Positions 1-10,590 are shown, counted from the stretch's first letter. The stretch: DNA of 64,000 nucleotides from Tuctoria greenei (GCA_036927565.1 JAYESD010000009.1:162214929-162278928), one strand, 5' to 3'. Notes: generated by a model not told the origin, from the sequence alone. Numbers and translations: made by a program.

Positions 1-1728
1 ACCAATTTGGACGACTTTGACGGGAATGTCGGTGTTGCCGCTTGGCTGCACTCGAGGTGCAGAAGCCGAGCCTCGTTGACGAATGCTCGGGGGTTTTGGA
101 GCTTTCTCCTGCCTGGAGTCCTCCTCTTGCGCCGTGGTGAGCGCATGGAGCTCTTCCAGTGCAGTTACTCCGGCAGTGCGATCTTCGCGGATCCGGAGAA
201 CGCCTACTGGCGTTGGCATCTTCAACACCAGATAGCCATAATGAGCAGCCGCCATGAATTTGTACAGGGCAGGTCTACCCAAGATGGCATTGAAGGGTAA
301 GTTGATCTGCGCGACATTGAAGACCAACTTCTCGGTGCGGTACTTCTCCCGTGTCCCGAAGGTAACAGGGAGAGTAATAGCTCTGAGTGGGGTGATGGCC
401 CCCGGACCTACTCCGGAGAAAGGTCGAGAGGGGTGGAGATCCGAAGGTCGGAGCTGAAGCTTAGTGAAAGCTTCGAAGCTGATGAGGTTAAGCCCCGAAC
501 CTCCGTCTACCATGACGTGGTGGAGCTGTATGTTGTTGATGGTAGGAGATACCATCAAGGGTAACTGTCCTGCTCCAACCATGCTCCGGGGACAATCCGA
601 AGCATCAAAAGTGATGGCTGTGTCCATCCACTTTCGGTGAGGTTCCGGCCTGACTGTAGGAGCTACAGCGGCCATATCCCGACGCATAGTCTTGATGACG
701 CGACGGGAGGTTATATCCCATGACCCACCAAAAATGGTGTTCATGGTCTTCCGATGCTCGTTGTCAGAGACGTCAGAATCATCGTCAACGGAGGTGTAGA
801 CGGTCTTCAGGACCTTTTTGGGATCCTGGAACCCCAACTCCTCTTCTGCCGGAGCTTCGTTGACTTTTTGCTTTCCTTCCCTCTGTCGGAAAGGAGATTC
901 CTCCCAGCGCTTGTTGTAGCGCTCGGCAAGGTTTTGGACCTCCTGACAGTCTTCCAAACTGTGGCTGCCCATTTTGTGAATGGGACACCACACTTTGGGT
1001 TTGCCACCGTCTTCAGAAGACGGTCGAGGTCGCTTCTCAGGGCGTGGCCCCCGGCCACCCGGAGCTGCAGCAGCTGCAACGTGGGATGTGTCGGCCGACG
1101 GCTTCTTCTTGTCGTTGGTCTTCTTTTTCTTCTTGCCACCCCCGGAGGTAGCGGCTTCTTCTTTGGAGGATTTCTTGTGACTCTCTGAGGTTGGTTTGGA
1201 GTGCATCTCAAGGCCCTCCGCAGCTCGGGCACATTTGTCAGCCAAGCTGAAGAGTTCCGTGACACTAGTGATCTCCTTGATCGCCAGTTTCTCCAACATC
1301 TTCTTGTCCCGTACGCCCTGTCTGAATGCCACAATGACAGAGGCACTAGAGATAGAAGGGATAGTGTTTCGTACCTGAGAGAACCTCTGGATGAATGACC
1401 GTAAGGATTCTCCCCCTTTTTGCACGACCACAAAAAGGTCTAGTTCAGTGCCTGGTCGGGTGTATGAACTCCTGAAGTTGGCAGTGAACTGATGGCACAA
1501 CTCCTCCCAACTGTTGATAGAGTTGGGTGGAAGGCTCATAAACCAGGACCTGGCAGTCCCAGTTAAGGCCACTGGAAAGTAATTGGCCATCACGGCCTCG
1601 TTTCCTCCAGCTGCCAAGATTGCAGTGGAGTATATCTGAAGAAATTCGGCAGGATTGACAGTCCCGTCGAATTTTTCCGGTAGGTGAGGCCGAAACTTCT
1701 GTGGCCATCTAACCATGCGCGGGTGCAT
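1..1728 (-). pseudogene. gag-pro: Retrotransposon gag-protease, U1 copy, running off the left edge
   Basis: On the minus strand a frame is open from an ATG at 1728 to the window edge. It contains, in order, a retrotransposon gag domain (core near SWEELCHQF), a Lys/Ser-rich linker, a zinc-knuckle-like CPIH...H..DC motif around 950-995, and a retropepsin-like segment with VDGGSG at 492-509. In this copy gag and protease share one frame, unlike U2-U4. No reverse transcriptase, RNase H or integrase follows in the equivalent stretch of U2-U4, so the element is a fragment. It resembles Ty3/gypsy elements of grasses. I class it as a pseudogene because its N-terminal part has a stop and pol is missing. 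Confidence 0.85.
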
Positions 1729-2024
1729 GGCCAAGGCTGAACAGCCTCCTCCTACTCCTTGAGGAGTAGAAAGGTCCTGAGCTTCCCGTCTTTCACAGGC
1801 ACGCTCAATATGGACTCGGCCATCCTGCTGGTGGTATCGGCGATCAAGCTCCGCCCGAAGGTCATGAGTCGAAAGCTTGGATACCGTGTGAGTACGTCGT
1901 GCCCGGAGGGCAATGATGTCACTTGTTGTGACACAGCACGTCTCCTGCTATTGGAGACGTGCGGGCCAAGTCTACCAGACAAAGTCCGCCGCTGTGACGG
2001 GGCTCGTCCTGAAGGAGGAGGACC

Positions 2025-2366
2025 CTAGTTGTTGAGGCGTTCGGCTGCTGCTGCAACCAAATGCTCCACATCGGCCCTCCACTGCTCCAGTGCATCCCGG
2101 GATGCATCCGGAGGTGGTGGGCGTTGGAGAAGAGCACGCGCTGCATGAAGCGCGTGTTTCGGGTTGTCATGATTTGCCGATGCAGTGATTGACGCCGGCG
2201 CACCATCACGCTGCCCATCACGATTTGCTAGAGGAGACGGTGGTGGTGGGAGTGTGACTCCTGCTGGTGCTGAGGCTCCTGCTAGTGGCTGCCTATTGGA
2301 GGGATTGCCTCCAAGAGCCTGAATAGCAGGTTGACCGTTGGATGATCCAGCAGCTGAATTCACCAT
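2025..2366 (-). pseudogene. gag N-terminal part, U1 copy
   Basis: A minus-strand frame runs from an ATG at 2366, just inside the LTR-proximal primer-binding-like stretch, and ends in a TAG at 2025-2027. U2-U4 have a Gln codon at that site but carry their own stop earlier in the same part, where U1 has Gln. The U1 and U2-U4 lineages are therefore broken at different places. The product would be Pro/Ala-rich, as expected of gag N-termini, with no other recognisable domain. Confidence 0.6.
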
Positions 2367-2403
2367 TCTCGAAATCTCAGGCGCCCCTACCTGGCGCGCC
2401 AAC

Positions 2404-3254
2404 TGTCGGTGATTTGGAACTGGCAGATCTTCCTACACTGCTAAAGTGATAGGGGAGTTTGAGGTTCGGTATGGGCGCGCGGAGATTCAAGAAGGTGAGT
2501 AGGAATTGACACAGGAGACACAAGAGTTTACGTGGTTCGGGCCGCCTGAGCGTAATACCCTACTCCACGGATGTGTTGCTGTTGTATTAGCTGTATGAGC
2601 TTGTGTTTAGCGTCAATGGTGTGTGTGTCTCTAGCCCCTTGAACGTGTCGTCGGCCTGTCCTTTTATAGTACAAGGGCAGGCCGTTACAAGTTAGCCTGG
2701 CCCGACATGTGGCCCCGGCGGTTACTAGTATTGACACTTATTTAACACATTTAATTGCTCTTAATGACACTGTAACGGGCTTTGACAGCACCATTATTGG
2801 TGTTAAGATCGTCCGTTTAAGTGTCATTAATATGGTATTAATGACACTTAATCGGGTCTTGAAGTCCTTGATTCCCCTTTGAAGATCCGGAGCCGTTGTG
2901 GGGTCTTCCGGAGGTTAGAGGCTGAAGATCCGACGGTTGGACACGTGGCAGCTCCGGAGCATACTGTGGAAACAAGTAGCTCCGGGGCTACCCGACACGT
3001 GTCAAGTCCGGAGCTTCTCTCGGTCTGGGGCTAAGTCCGGAGGTGCCATTTCGGTACATGGCCCATAGCTTCCCCCTTGTGGGCGGTAGCTCCGGTTTTG
3101 TAGTACACGTGGTGACCCAGGGATTAACCATGTTGGAGAAGCGAGTCCGGTTATGTCTGACATGTGGGCCTTCGAGGGTCTTCAAACCAAGTAGATGATT
3201 TTCCTTTGAGATCTTTATAACCTCAAGGGGTGTACGGTTTCTAGGGTACCGACA
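2404..3254 (-). repeat. LTR of the gag-protease element, U1
   Basis: An 851-bp block begins TGTCGGT and ends ACCGACA, the short inverted ends expected of an LTR. It lies immediately 5' (in minus sense) of a primer-binding-like stretch TTGGCGCGCCAGGTAGG and the gag frame. A TATA box (TATAAAAG, minus) lies at 2661-2668. The length is 851 bp in all four units. No partner LTR is visible, so this is a one-LTR remnant. Confidence 0.75.
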
Positions 3255-3798
3255 ATCATCAACAAATAATCATCACGGTGCAAGAAATGATAAGGCAAGA
3301 TTTTACCTTGGGTGGGGGGGGGTGCTCGTGCGATGCGGTGGCGGCGGTCTCGGGCGACACGGCGGCGGCGCATTCGGGCGACGCGGCAGCGGGGGCGCCC
3401 TCGGGCCACGCGGCGACGGCGTGGCCAGGCGAGGGCGGTGGCGGCGTGGTCGGGCAAGGGCGGCGGTGGCGTGGTCGGGTGAGGGCGGCAGCACGCGATA
3501 GCGAAAAGAGGCGCGGGCGGATTCTGTGTTGCACGCGGAAGGAGGCAAAAGGATAACCTAACACGAGGCGGGGCCCACGCTTATGACCGTCCGTTTCGAC
3601 ACTACGGCCGACGGCTTTAATATGTACGTCGGTTTCTTAGGACAGACCGGTGGTTATGACCGTCGGTTTTCTTTTCCATACCGACGGTTATATTTTATAT
3701 ACGTCGGTCTCGCTAAACTGACGCCTATAGTTTCACTAAATTCGACGGCACCAACGCCTATAGTTTCCCCGAGGCCCTACTACCCGTTTCTTGTAGTG
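3255..3798. mobile_element. Right end of CACTA element D, U1 copy
   Basis: The block ends in ...CGTTTCTTGTAGTG, the inverse of a CACTACAAGAAACG terminus. It carries subterminal repeats of an ACCGTCGG type and a GC-rich inner part with a poly-G run of 9. The left terminus is not seen: the LTR lies where it should continue, so the retroelement probably inserted into D or replaced its left part. D interrupts CRPa exon 2. Confidence 0.7.
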
Positions 3799-3997
3799 GC
3801 TGGTGCCTCCTGCGTGTAGCCTGGATGCACCACCACATAAATTAAAGAAGTGAGAGGTCAGGGTTTCATATAGTTTACGAACGTATAAAAGTTGCAGAAA
3901 GAGTCGTGGAATCACCTGAGGAGAAGAGCAGCATGGCAATGGCCATCGCTACCACGATCACCTTGCCCACCTTGGAATGAACTGTGGCCGTCATCAT
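3780..3997 (-). pseudogene. CRPa: cysteine-rich peptide gene truncated by element D, U1
   Basis: Exon 1 (3916-3997) encodes a Met-Met start and a hydrophobic signal peptide like that of CRPc. It ends at a GT donor. Exon 2 begins at 3820 with the family motif GYTQEAPA but runs into the terminal inverted repeat of D after 20 bases. The transposon end supplies an in-frame TAG at 3780-3782. The remaining frame encodes about 40 residues and has lost all the cysteines of the mature peptide. A TATA box is at 4081-4090. All four units share this break, so it predates the array. Confidence 0.75.
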
Positions 3998-4080
3998 TGT
4001 TTGTCTCTGCCCGCTAGGAGTATAGTTCAATTGTTTCACTCTTAGGTACTCGATGTATTATAGTCCTACGTGAAGTCATG

Positions 4081-4090
4081 CCATATATAG
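4081..4090 (-). promoter_or_regulatory. TATA box of CRPa, U1
   Basis: CTATATATGG on the minus strand, about 85 bp upstream of the CRPa ATG. The surrounding 70 bp resemble the CRPc upstream region, which supports a shared promoter origin. Confidence 0.55.
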
Positions 4091-4666
4091 GTGAGATCGT
4101 GGGGTTAATAGATAGATATAGATAGATAGATGGATGGATAGAGATGGATGAAAACGGTCAAACATGGATAGTAGTTGGCAGTGTATGTATGCATAAGCTG
4201 TAACAGATCGACATTCCGGGTCGTCAGGGAATATTTTGGCGGGTTAAAGGGGACTTAATATTAGGATTTCCAAGAGATCGATGTTCTATAGTTTGAGCTG
4301 AAAGGGAGAGAGCAGAGAGAAGGATGGAACTGCTTCTCATCATCTGCACCACCTGGCTTGGCTGCTGCTCGGCTGCCTTGAACTCTGCGCTCGCGTGCGT
4401 GGATGCATCTAATAGACATTATCAACCTATCGTTGGTGAATAAAAATATATAAACCGAGAGTAACAAGCCGCATCTTGAATTCTTGATCGACACACGTCA
4501 TCCACGATTGATATATGCTGCTAATATGCATGAGGGTCACAGAGACAAGGCATGGTCACATAATCTGACACAAATTCATAATTTGGACGCTGCAACACCG
4601 GCAGTTTATTTCACATATATGGTTCGTAACAAGGCAGCAGGGACTCTAACGATCGAGTACTAGTAT
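4091..4666. other. CRPa upstream / CRPb downstream spacer, U1
   Basis: No credible gene is seen. There is a GATA/GGATn tetranucleotide tract at about 4107-4150. On the minus strand an AATAAA lies just past the CRPb stop, inside ATGTGAAATAAACTG near 4605-4618, a plausible polyadenylation signal. A similar 3' sequence follows CRPc. Confidence 0.5.
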
Positions 4667-5098
4667 CTACTTGTAACAGCAGCATAACGACTGTCCTTGG
4701 ACAAAACCTCCGCCGCGATTGTTGTCCAAGCACCATATATTGCATTTCATCTGCGGCAGCCCTAGGTCCTGGCACCGCGGATCCTTTTCGGCCAGCCACA
4801 ATCCTGGCGATGGCGATGGCGACGGTACCGGCGCCTCCTGTGCGTAGCCTGCATTATGCACGACGACCACACAATTAAGTGCCCAAGGTTTAATTTGTTT
4901 GCACAGATCGGCATCGTCCCTAGCTATCTGGGAAACGGCTAGCTAGCTAGCTCCGGCAGGAAAAATAAAAAGGAGGGAACGATCGATATATAGAGAGAGA
5001 TGCGGGGTTAAATGACCTGTCGAGATGAGGAGCACGGCAATGGCTGCCGCCACGAGGAGAACCTTGGCCACGACGCAGGAATGGAACTTGGTCGTCAT
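4667..5098 (-). CDS. CRPb: small secreted cysteine-rich peptide, U1
   Basis: Two exons, 5017-5098 and 4667-4848, joined by a GT-AG intron in phase 1, give 87 residues. Residues 1-28 form a basic then hydrophobic signal peptide. A Pro/Ser linker (APVPSPSPSP) follows, then a mature region with the spacing C-x9-C-x3-C-x15-CCC. The start is the first ATG after a TATA box at 5211-5220. All four units encode the same protein. I do not recognise a named family. The CxxxC plus closely spaced C-terminal cysteines recall defensin-like peptides, but the CCC cluster is unusual. The exon structure is seen; secretion and any defence or signalling role are inferred. Confidence 0.8.
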
Positions 5099-5210
5099 CG
5101 TCTTCAACTCTCCTCGCTGAATCCTGTGCAACTTCTGGTGTCGTCTAGATTGGTTTCGTATACTCTTTCTCTCTGTCTCTGTGTTACAGCCGCAGCCGTA
5201 TATATTCTAG

Positions 5211-5220
5211 TATATATAAT
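5211..5220 (-). promoter_or_regulatory. TATA box of CRPb, U1
   Basis: ATTATATATA on the minus strand, about 115 bp upstream of the CRPb ATG, leaving room for an ~85-nt leader. It is conserved in the other units. Confidence 0.5.
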
Positions 5221-5570
5221 ACGAGTGTTATTTTCTGTAGTGGTGGTGCAGGCTGGAGGATGAATTGTGCTAGCTAGGAGAGAGGCCAAAGGCCCTGCAT
5301 AACTGCCGTCTTATTAATTGTTCTGGCTGAGGTTTGACTTGTATTCACTAGTGCTATTTAATCGACACCTAATTAATTCGTAACGCATATCCTTTATTTC
5401 ATTATACTTACCCCATAGGACAACTAAATAAAAGTTATAATCAAATTACGCATCAAGAAATATTATTACACTACATGAAACACGATCATTTGCGACGGCC
5501 AATTTTATTTGCGACGGCAGGCCATCGCAAATAAAGTTAATTGCGACGGCCGTTCGCGAGCCGTCACAGA

Positions 5571-7035
5571 CACTACTATAAAAGGCTTCATCGCAGGCTG
5601 CTCTAAACATATTATCACATACGGTTTTAAAAACCGCCTGTAATGAAGAACCTGTGAAAATGATCGATTAGCAACGACGGGGGCAAAATCCGCCTGTCAC
5701 GGGCGGGGCGGTTTTTTATTGATGACCATCTGTGAAAATACATTTTCACAGGCGGTTTTTTATTGCTGGCCGCCTGTGAAAATGTATTTTCACAGGAGGT
5801 TTTTTATTGTTGACCGCCTGTGAAAATGTATTATCACATATTGTTTTTTTACTGCCAACTACCTGTGATAATACATTATCATAGACAATTTTTAGAATAT
5901 TCCGTATGCATTGTGTTTGTGACTAGTCGTAATTAGAAGGCAAGAAATGATAACATTTAGACAAAATTTGCGCTAACACAATTCGATCTACAAAAGACTA
6001 AAAGATTTAGACAAAATTACATTGCAGAGATGCAATAAAAAAACACAACAGAAATTACAATGCAATATATTGCAGAAATTACAATCCATCACAACCATCA
6101 CGTGCAGCACCACATGCAAAGCACCACATGCAGCAGCTCTACGCCATGAAGACAGGGATGCTGTTGTTGCAGCCGCTCTTCAACGCCTCCCCACAGAGCT
6201 CGGTAGCGCCACCTTCATTCTAGCTCGACTTCCATGCTACAACAAAAATAAAGATCGCGGCTGGATCTGCGACTGAAGGTTGGATCTGCGATCCTCGGCA
6301 TCGAGCAAGACACCCGCGGCAGATGAGGAGCGTGGCTGCCGCGACAGCGAGGAGCGTGGTTGCCACGACGGCGATGAGCATGAGCAGCACGACTGCCATG
6401 ACGATCAAGGAGCGCGGCTGCCGCATCGGCGAGGAGCGTGGCCTCCATGACAGGAGGATGGCGAGGAGGTGGAAGCGGCCTGCCGACGCTTCAGTGATGA
6501 GGCGGAGCTGCGGTAGAGCGAGGTTGGGGAGGAAGGAAAGAGAGGTGAGATTGGGGAGATGAACGGTGAGAGGCAGAGATTGGGGATAAGGACGTGAGGT
6601 GTTGATATTGCTGCTGTTATAGACACATATATTAGAGATGACCCCCTGTGAGTCGTTGGATCGATAAGTAGCGAAAGGCGGAGATATGAAGTCCAAGAGC
6701 CATCCGTGGGATGAAGAAGCAGACCAATCAGGAGCTATCATTATCACAGGCGGTTTTTTTTTTGTTACGGACCGCTTGTGAAAATCATTATATTTTCACA
6801 GGCGGTTGTTTGTTACGGACCGACTGTGATAATGACTATTATCACAAACGGTTTTTGTTACGAACCGCCTGTGAAAATCAATACATTTTCATAGGCGGTT
6901 GTTTGTTACGGACCGCCTATGATATTCTATTATCACAGGCGGTTATTAACTCATTTGACATAACAGGCGTAATTTTTAACGAACCGTCTATAAAAAAATA
7001 AGGAGACGCCTGTGAAAATACATTTTCTAGTAGTG
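5571..7035. mobile_element. Non-autonomous CACTA element B, U1
   Basis: It begins CACTACTATAAAAGG, ends TTTTCTAGTAGTG, and is flanked by an exact 3-bp target duplication aga (5568-5570 and 7036-7038). Both ends carry arrays of the subterminal motif ACAGGCGGTT and its complement arranged as hairpins. The interior at about 6600-6720 is the reverse complement of part of A. It has no transposase. It sits in the subterminal region of C and is present in all units. Confidence 0.9.
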
Positions 7036-7711
7036 AGAGAGGGAAGTCGTCGCAAATAAACACTTATTTGTAACGGCTGCCGACGAAGCCATCGCAAATA
7101 AGACTTATTTGCAACGGCCAACCCTAGAGCCGTCGCAAATATAATAACCATCGCAAATAGTAACTTATTTGAGACGGCTTCAAAAAGTATCATCCCAAAT
7201 AACATAGCCGTCCCAAATAAAGGCTAATATCTACCCCATCGGGCCCGATAGCTCATTCTCACCCCGCCCCCAAACTCCTGGGCGTGCCGCCGCGCCCCCG
7301 CCACCCCAGTCGCTGCCCCGCCGCCGACCCCGCCGCGCCCCCGCGCCCGCCGCTGACCCCGCCGTGCCCCCACCGCGCCAGCCACCGCCCCGCCCCCGCC
7401 GTGCCTGCCGACGCCACCGGCCATCCCGGACGCACCGTCCAATGCCGCCGGCCTTCTCCGACGCCTTCCCACCGGCCTCCCCGACGTAGGTCTGTTAGTT
7501 ATGTTGTAAATTTTCAAGTTTTGGTTGAGAAAGCATGATGGACTTTGATCTTTCTCTGTGGCGAAGTCACGTTGTTGTACCCTGGTGCACTGGCACCATG
7601 TTAGCAAAACTGATTACCTGTAAGATGGTCATTTGGATCAACGAAATGACTTGAGAAATAAGCATGGATAGGTTATGGCACCACCCTAAGTACGAGCCTA
7701 GCTTCACCACT
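7036..7711. other. Inner part of element C between B and A, U1
   Basis: It starts with C-type subterminal repeats (GTCGCAAATAA and similar), then a very GC-rich stretch at about 7250-7490, then an AT-rich stretch with no convincing exon. A C-rich tract near 7375 varies between units and is longest in U2 near 18825. I see no identifiable gene here. Confidence 0.5.
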
Positions 7712-8919
7712 CACTACTACAAAAAACATTTTTACAGGCGCTTCTATATTTTTTTACAGACGGTCCATTAAAAGTGCCGTCTGTGATGTCCAATGAGTTA
7801 ATAACAGTTTGTGATAATAGATTTTCACGGGCGGATTGTAACAAACAACCGCCTGTAAAAATATAATGATTTTCCTAGGTGGTCCTTACAAAAACCGCCT
7901 GTGATAAGAGTCATTATCACAGGCGGTCCGTAACAAACAACCGCCTGTGAAAATATAATGATTTTCATAGGCGGTCCGTAACATAAAAACCGCCTGTGAT
8001 AATGACAGTTCCTCATTGGTCCGCTGCTTCATCTCACATATCACTCTTGGACTTCGTATCTCCGCTGTCCGCTGCTTATCGATCCAACGACTCAGTTTAG
8101 AAGCCGCATGATAGATGTGTCTATAACAGCAGCAGCCACGGTTCAGTCTGTGATCCTCCGTCAGCTTCCCAAGGTACGGCTTCCGGTGGCATCTCCCAAG
8201 GCGCGACTGCCGGCGGCCTCTCTCAAGGCGCGACTTCGGTTGCTCCGGACCTCGACGGCTCTGGCGCGGCCTCTCGACGAGCGGGAGCCCTGGCGACGTG
8301 AGCACGGGCGCGGATCTGACACAGTCTACCTCGGGCTCCCGACGGCGCGGCTCCGGCGCGCCTCCCAACGAGCGCGCGCCCTACCGGCGTGAGCGTGGGC
8401 ACGGATCCGTCGCGGTCTACCTCGGGCTCCCGGTGGCGCGGTCTACCTCGGGCTCTCGACAGTGCAGCTCCTCCGGCTCCAAGCGGCACGGCCTCGTCGG
8501 GCTTCGGGCGGCACGACTCCTCCGGCTCTCGGCAGTGCGACCTCCTTCGACACCTGGCAGCGCTCTTCCGGCTTTCGGCAACGCGGTGGCCTCTAGGCGG
8601 CGCGACCTCTTCTGACTCCCGGCGGCACATGTGATTTTTTTTTGTTTCACTAGCCATTTTCACAGGCGGTTTTTAATTAAAAACCGCCTGTGAAAATGTA
8701 TTTTCACAGGCGGTTTTTTATTACCGACCGTTTGTGAAAATATATTTTCACAGACGGTTTTTATTACCAACCGCCTGTGAAAATGTAGTTTCACAGGCGG
8801 GTTATGTCACCGCCGGTGTTAATCGATCATTTTCACAGACTCTTCATTACAGGCGGTTTTTAAAACCGTATGCGATAATATGTTTAGAACCGCCTGCGAT
8901 GAAGCATTTTGTAGTAGTG
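7712..8919. mobile_element. Non-autonomous CACTA element A, U1
   Basis: It begins CACTACTACAAAAAAC and ends TTTTGTAGTAGTG, with an exact 3-bp target duplication act at 7709-7711 and 8920-8922. The ends carry ACAGGCGGTT hairpin arrays. The GC-rich interior (8100-8630) has internally repeated phrases such as GCGGTCTACCTCGGGCTC and looks like captured or amplified genomic DNA with no recognisable protein. The same element in U2 is split by E. Confidence 0.92.
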
Positions 8920-8971
8920 ACTGATCTTTCTGATGATGCTGTCTCCTTATATTGAAAAGAGGAATACTTAC

Positions 8972-9377
8972 TCAAATAAGAATTTAACATAATTTATCAC
9001 GTAGCTAGTCAATGGGTGGACAGTTCCACTGTGAACAATTGTTTTTGAAGCATCTTTTTCAACAGCCTCCTCAAAATCTGTAAATGTTTCCTGTGCAGTC
9101 TGTGCCAAGCGCTTTGTTAGGCCTAGCGCAGCTTCTCGCATCTCAGAACAATGTTTGCCTTCAAATATGATCTCGATTTGATAAATAAAAAAAAATTCAA
9201 AGCTGCATTAGCATTTTTGTTATTATCAACCATAATAAAGCCAAAAATCATAAAATTTCGTAGCACAAGCTAACTCTGGAAGCAGGAAAAGAAGCGAACA
9301 ACGCCTTTCAGCACATCTACTGCTTCTAGGTAGCTCTCCAAATCCTCGTGGGGACCCCTCAGGATCGGTGCCTCAGC
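8972..9377 (-). pseudogene. EXO70A1-like: EXO70A1-like gene fragment (two exons), U1
   Basis: On the minus strand, 8972-9177 encodes an EXO70-type segment with motifs TKRLAQTAQETF and GTVHPLTSYVINYVKF and ends at a GTAAGT donor. About 9281-9377 encodes a more N-terminal EXO70 segment with RGPHEDLESYLEAVDVLKG, starting after an AG acceptor. The order matches the parent gene but the exons between are missing and the upstream piece soon meets a stop. EXO70 is an exocyst subunit for tethering secretory vesicles. In U1 the acceptor before the second exon reads CAA where the other units read CAG. It is a captured, non-functional fragment. Confidence 0.75.
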
Positions 9378-9792
9378 CTATAAAGCCAAAAATTACCATG
9401 TACACAAACTAAGTGACACTAACAAGATTTTGGGGTTTGAACTTGAAGCTAGATTAGCAAAAGGACAACCAAGAGAAAATTATGTTGAGAATTAATTTGA
9501 TACTTATGAATTGAATTGAATTGATGCTTATGTTTAAGTTTATGGTTATGTTTATATTGAAAATTAAATTGCTTATGTTTAGGTCAATGCTTATGTCTAT
9601 GTTTATAATATAATTGTTTATATTTGGGTTTATGATTATTAATTGATAAATTACAATTTAATAATTCTTATGTTTACGTTTAATTGAATTGCTTTGTTTT
9701 TAGATTATAGTTATAAATTTTAATTTGATTGCTTGAGTGTTACTATATGTACAAAAATGGGAGGTGTTTGCGAAAATGCTTTTTTATTAGTG

Positions 9793-10153
9793 TTCATTCT
9801 GCTCTGAATCACCCCACCCGGTCGTCTCAGTATGCGAGCATTCCAAGCTCATCAATATGTATGGATGATAGAGATGTTGCAGATCTGCATGGCCATTTAC
9901 GAATCGAAGAAACATAAGTCGGTGTTTTACTCTCTTTTTTTGTATGGGGCGACATCTATGTAAAGTCCGAGGCACAAAACATCCGAGACTATGCACAAAG
10001 TCCTTTTTGTGTTGTCGTGGCACAACATACATAGGTCGATATGCTATTAAAACGGGGGTAACCTAAACAAACACATGGATCAATAATCTGACACGAATCA
10101 TCCATACCCCTGAAACAGTTTCTTTATTTCACATGGTTGACAAGCAGCTAGAG
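9793..10153. other. CRPc 3' flank, U1
   Basis: No gene is supported. On the minus strand ATGTGAAATAAAGAAAC near 10119-10135 contains a plausible AATAAA polyadenylation signal for CRPc. The equivalent site in U4 is where element F is inserted. Confidence 0.5.
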
Positions 10154-10492
10154 CTAGTTATTAGTACAGCAGCATGTGTCGCCTGACCAATGCCCGAAAC
10201 GGTAACCTATTTGGTTGCACCAGACGTAACAATTCACTCCGGTTGTGCACCGTATGGTCTGGACGTTCCTTAACACAGGGAAAGGTGATGGCGCTGGTGC
10301 CTCCTGCGCGTAGCCTGGATGCACCACCACATAAAATAAGTGAGAGATATGATCAGGCTTTTTTATGGTTCACGAACCTAATGAAGTGGCAGAAAGAGTC
10401 ATTGGATCACCTGAGGTGCAGAGCAGCATGGCAATTGCCATCGCTACCACGATCACTTTGCCCACCTTGGTTTGAAATGTGGCCGCCATCAT
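10154..10492 (-). CDS. CRPc: small secreted cysteine-rich peptide, U1
   Basis: Exon 1 (10411-10492) and exon 2 (10154-10314) join at a phase-1 GT-AG intron to give 80 residues. The N-terminus has two Met codons and a hydrophobic signal peptide of about 27 residues. The motif GYAQEAPAPSP follows, then a mature region with the spacing C-x5-C-x3-C-x14-CCC. Intron position, signal peptide, linker and CxxxC...CCC pattern match CRPb, so the two are paralogues. The exon 1 sequence is close to that of CRPa. A TATA box is at 10581-10590 and an AATAAA follows the stop. Function is unknown; an extracellular role is inferred. Confidence 0.8.
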
Positions 10493-10580
10493 AGTTTGTC
10501 TTCGGCCACTAGCAGTACAGTTCAATTGTTTCTCTCTTAGGTACTCAATGTATTAGTGTCCTATATGAAGTCATGGCAGC

Positions 10581-10590
10581 ATATATAATG
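10581..10590 (-). promoter_or_regulatory. TATA box of CRPc, U1
   Basis: CATTATATAT on the minus strand, about 90 bp upstream of the CRPc start, in sequence resembling the CRPa promoter. Confidence 0.5.

Larger units (their letters stand above)
5469..9792. mobile_element. Candidate gene-capturing CACTA element C, U1
   Basis: The left end CACTACATGAAACACG is followed by TTGCGACGG-type subterminal repeats that resume after B (7040-7220). The best right end is ...GCTTTTTTATTAGTG at 9792. The flanking triplets tta and ttc match at only two of three bases, so the right end is tentative. Without B and A the core is about 1.65 kb. It contains a GC-rich segment at 7250-7490 that I do not recognise and two EXO70A1-like exons. 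Confidence 0.45.

Noticed and set aside
6220..6747. A 175-residue minus-strand frame inside element B
   Set aside because: It crosses subterminal repeats and the shared A/B interior, has no recognisable domain, and lies inside a non-autonomous element.
7260..7607. Pro/Gly-rich frames of about 85-130 residues in the interior of C
   Set aside because: They depend on a C-tract that changes length between units and so do not keep a frame. This is most likely captured non-coding or 5'-exon DNA.
8100..8663. Several overlapping Arg/Ala/Ser-rich frames in element A (and equivalents in U2-U4 and F)
   Set aside because: Frames are open on both strands because the DNA is GC-rich and internally repeated. 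No motif or splice structure supports a protein.
9787..10032. An 81-residue minus-strand frame upstream of the tentative right end of C
   Set aside because: It is altered by indels in U2 and U3, has no homology I recognise, and lies in the CRPc 3' flank.
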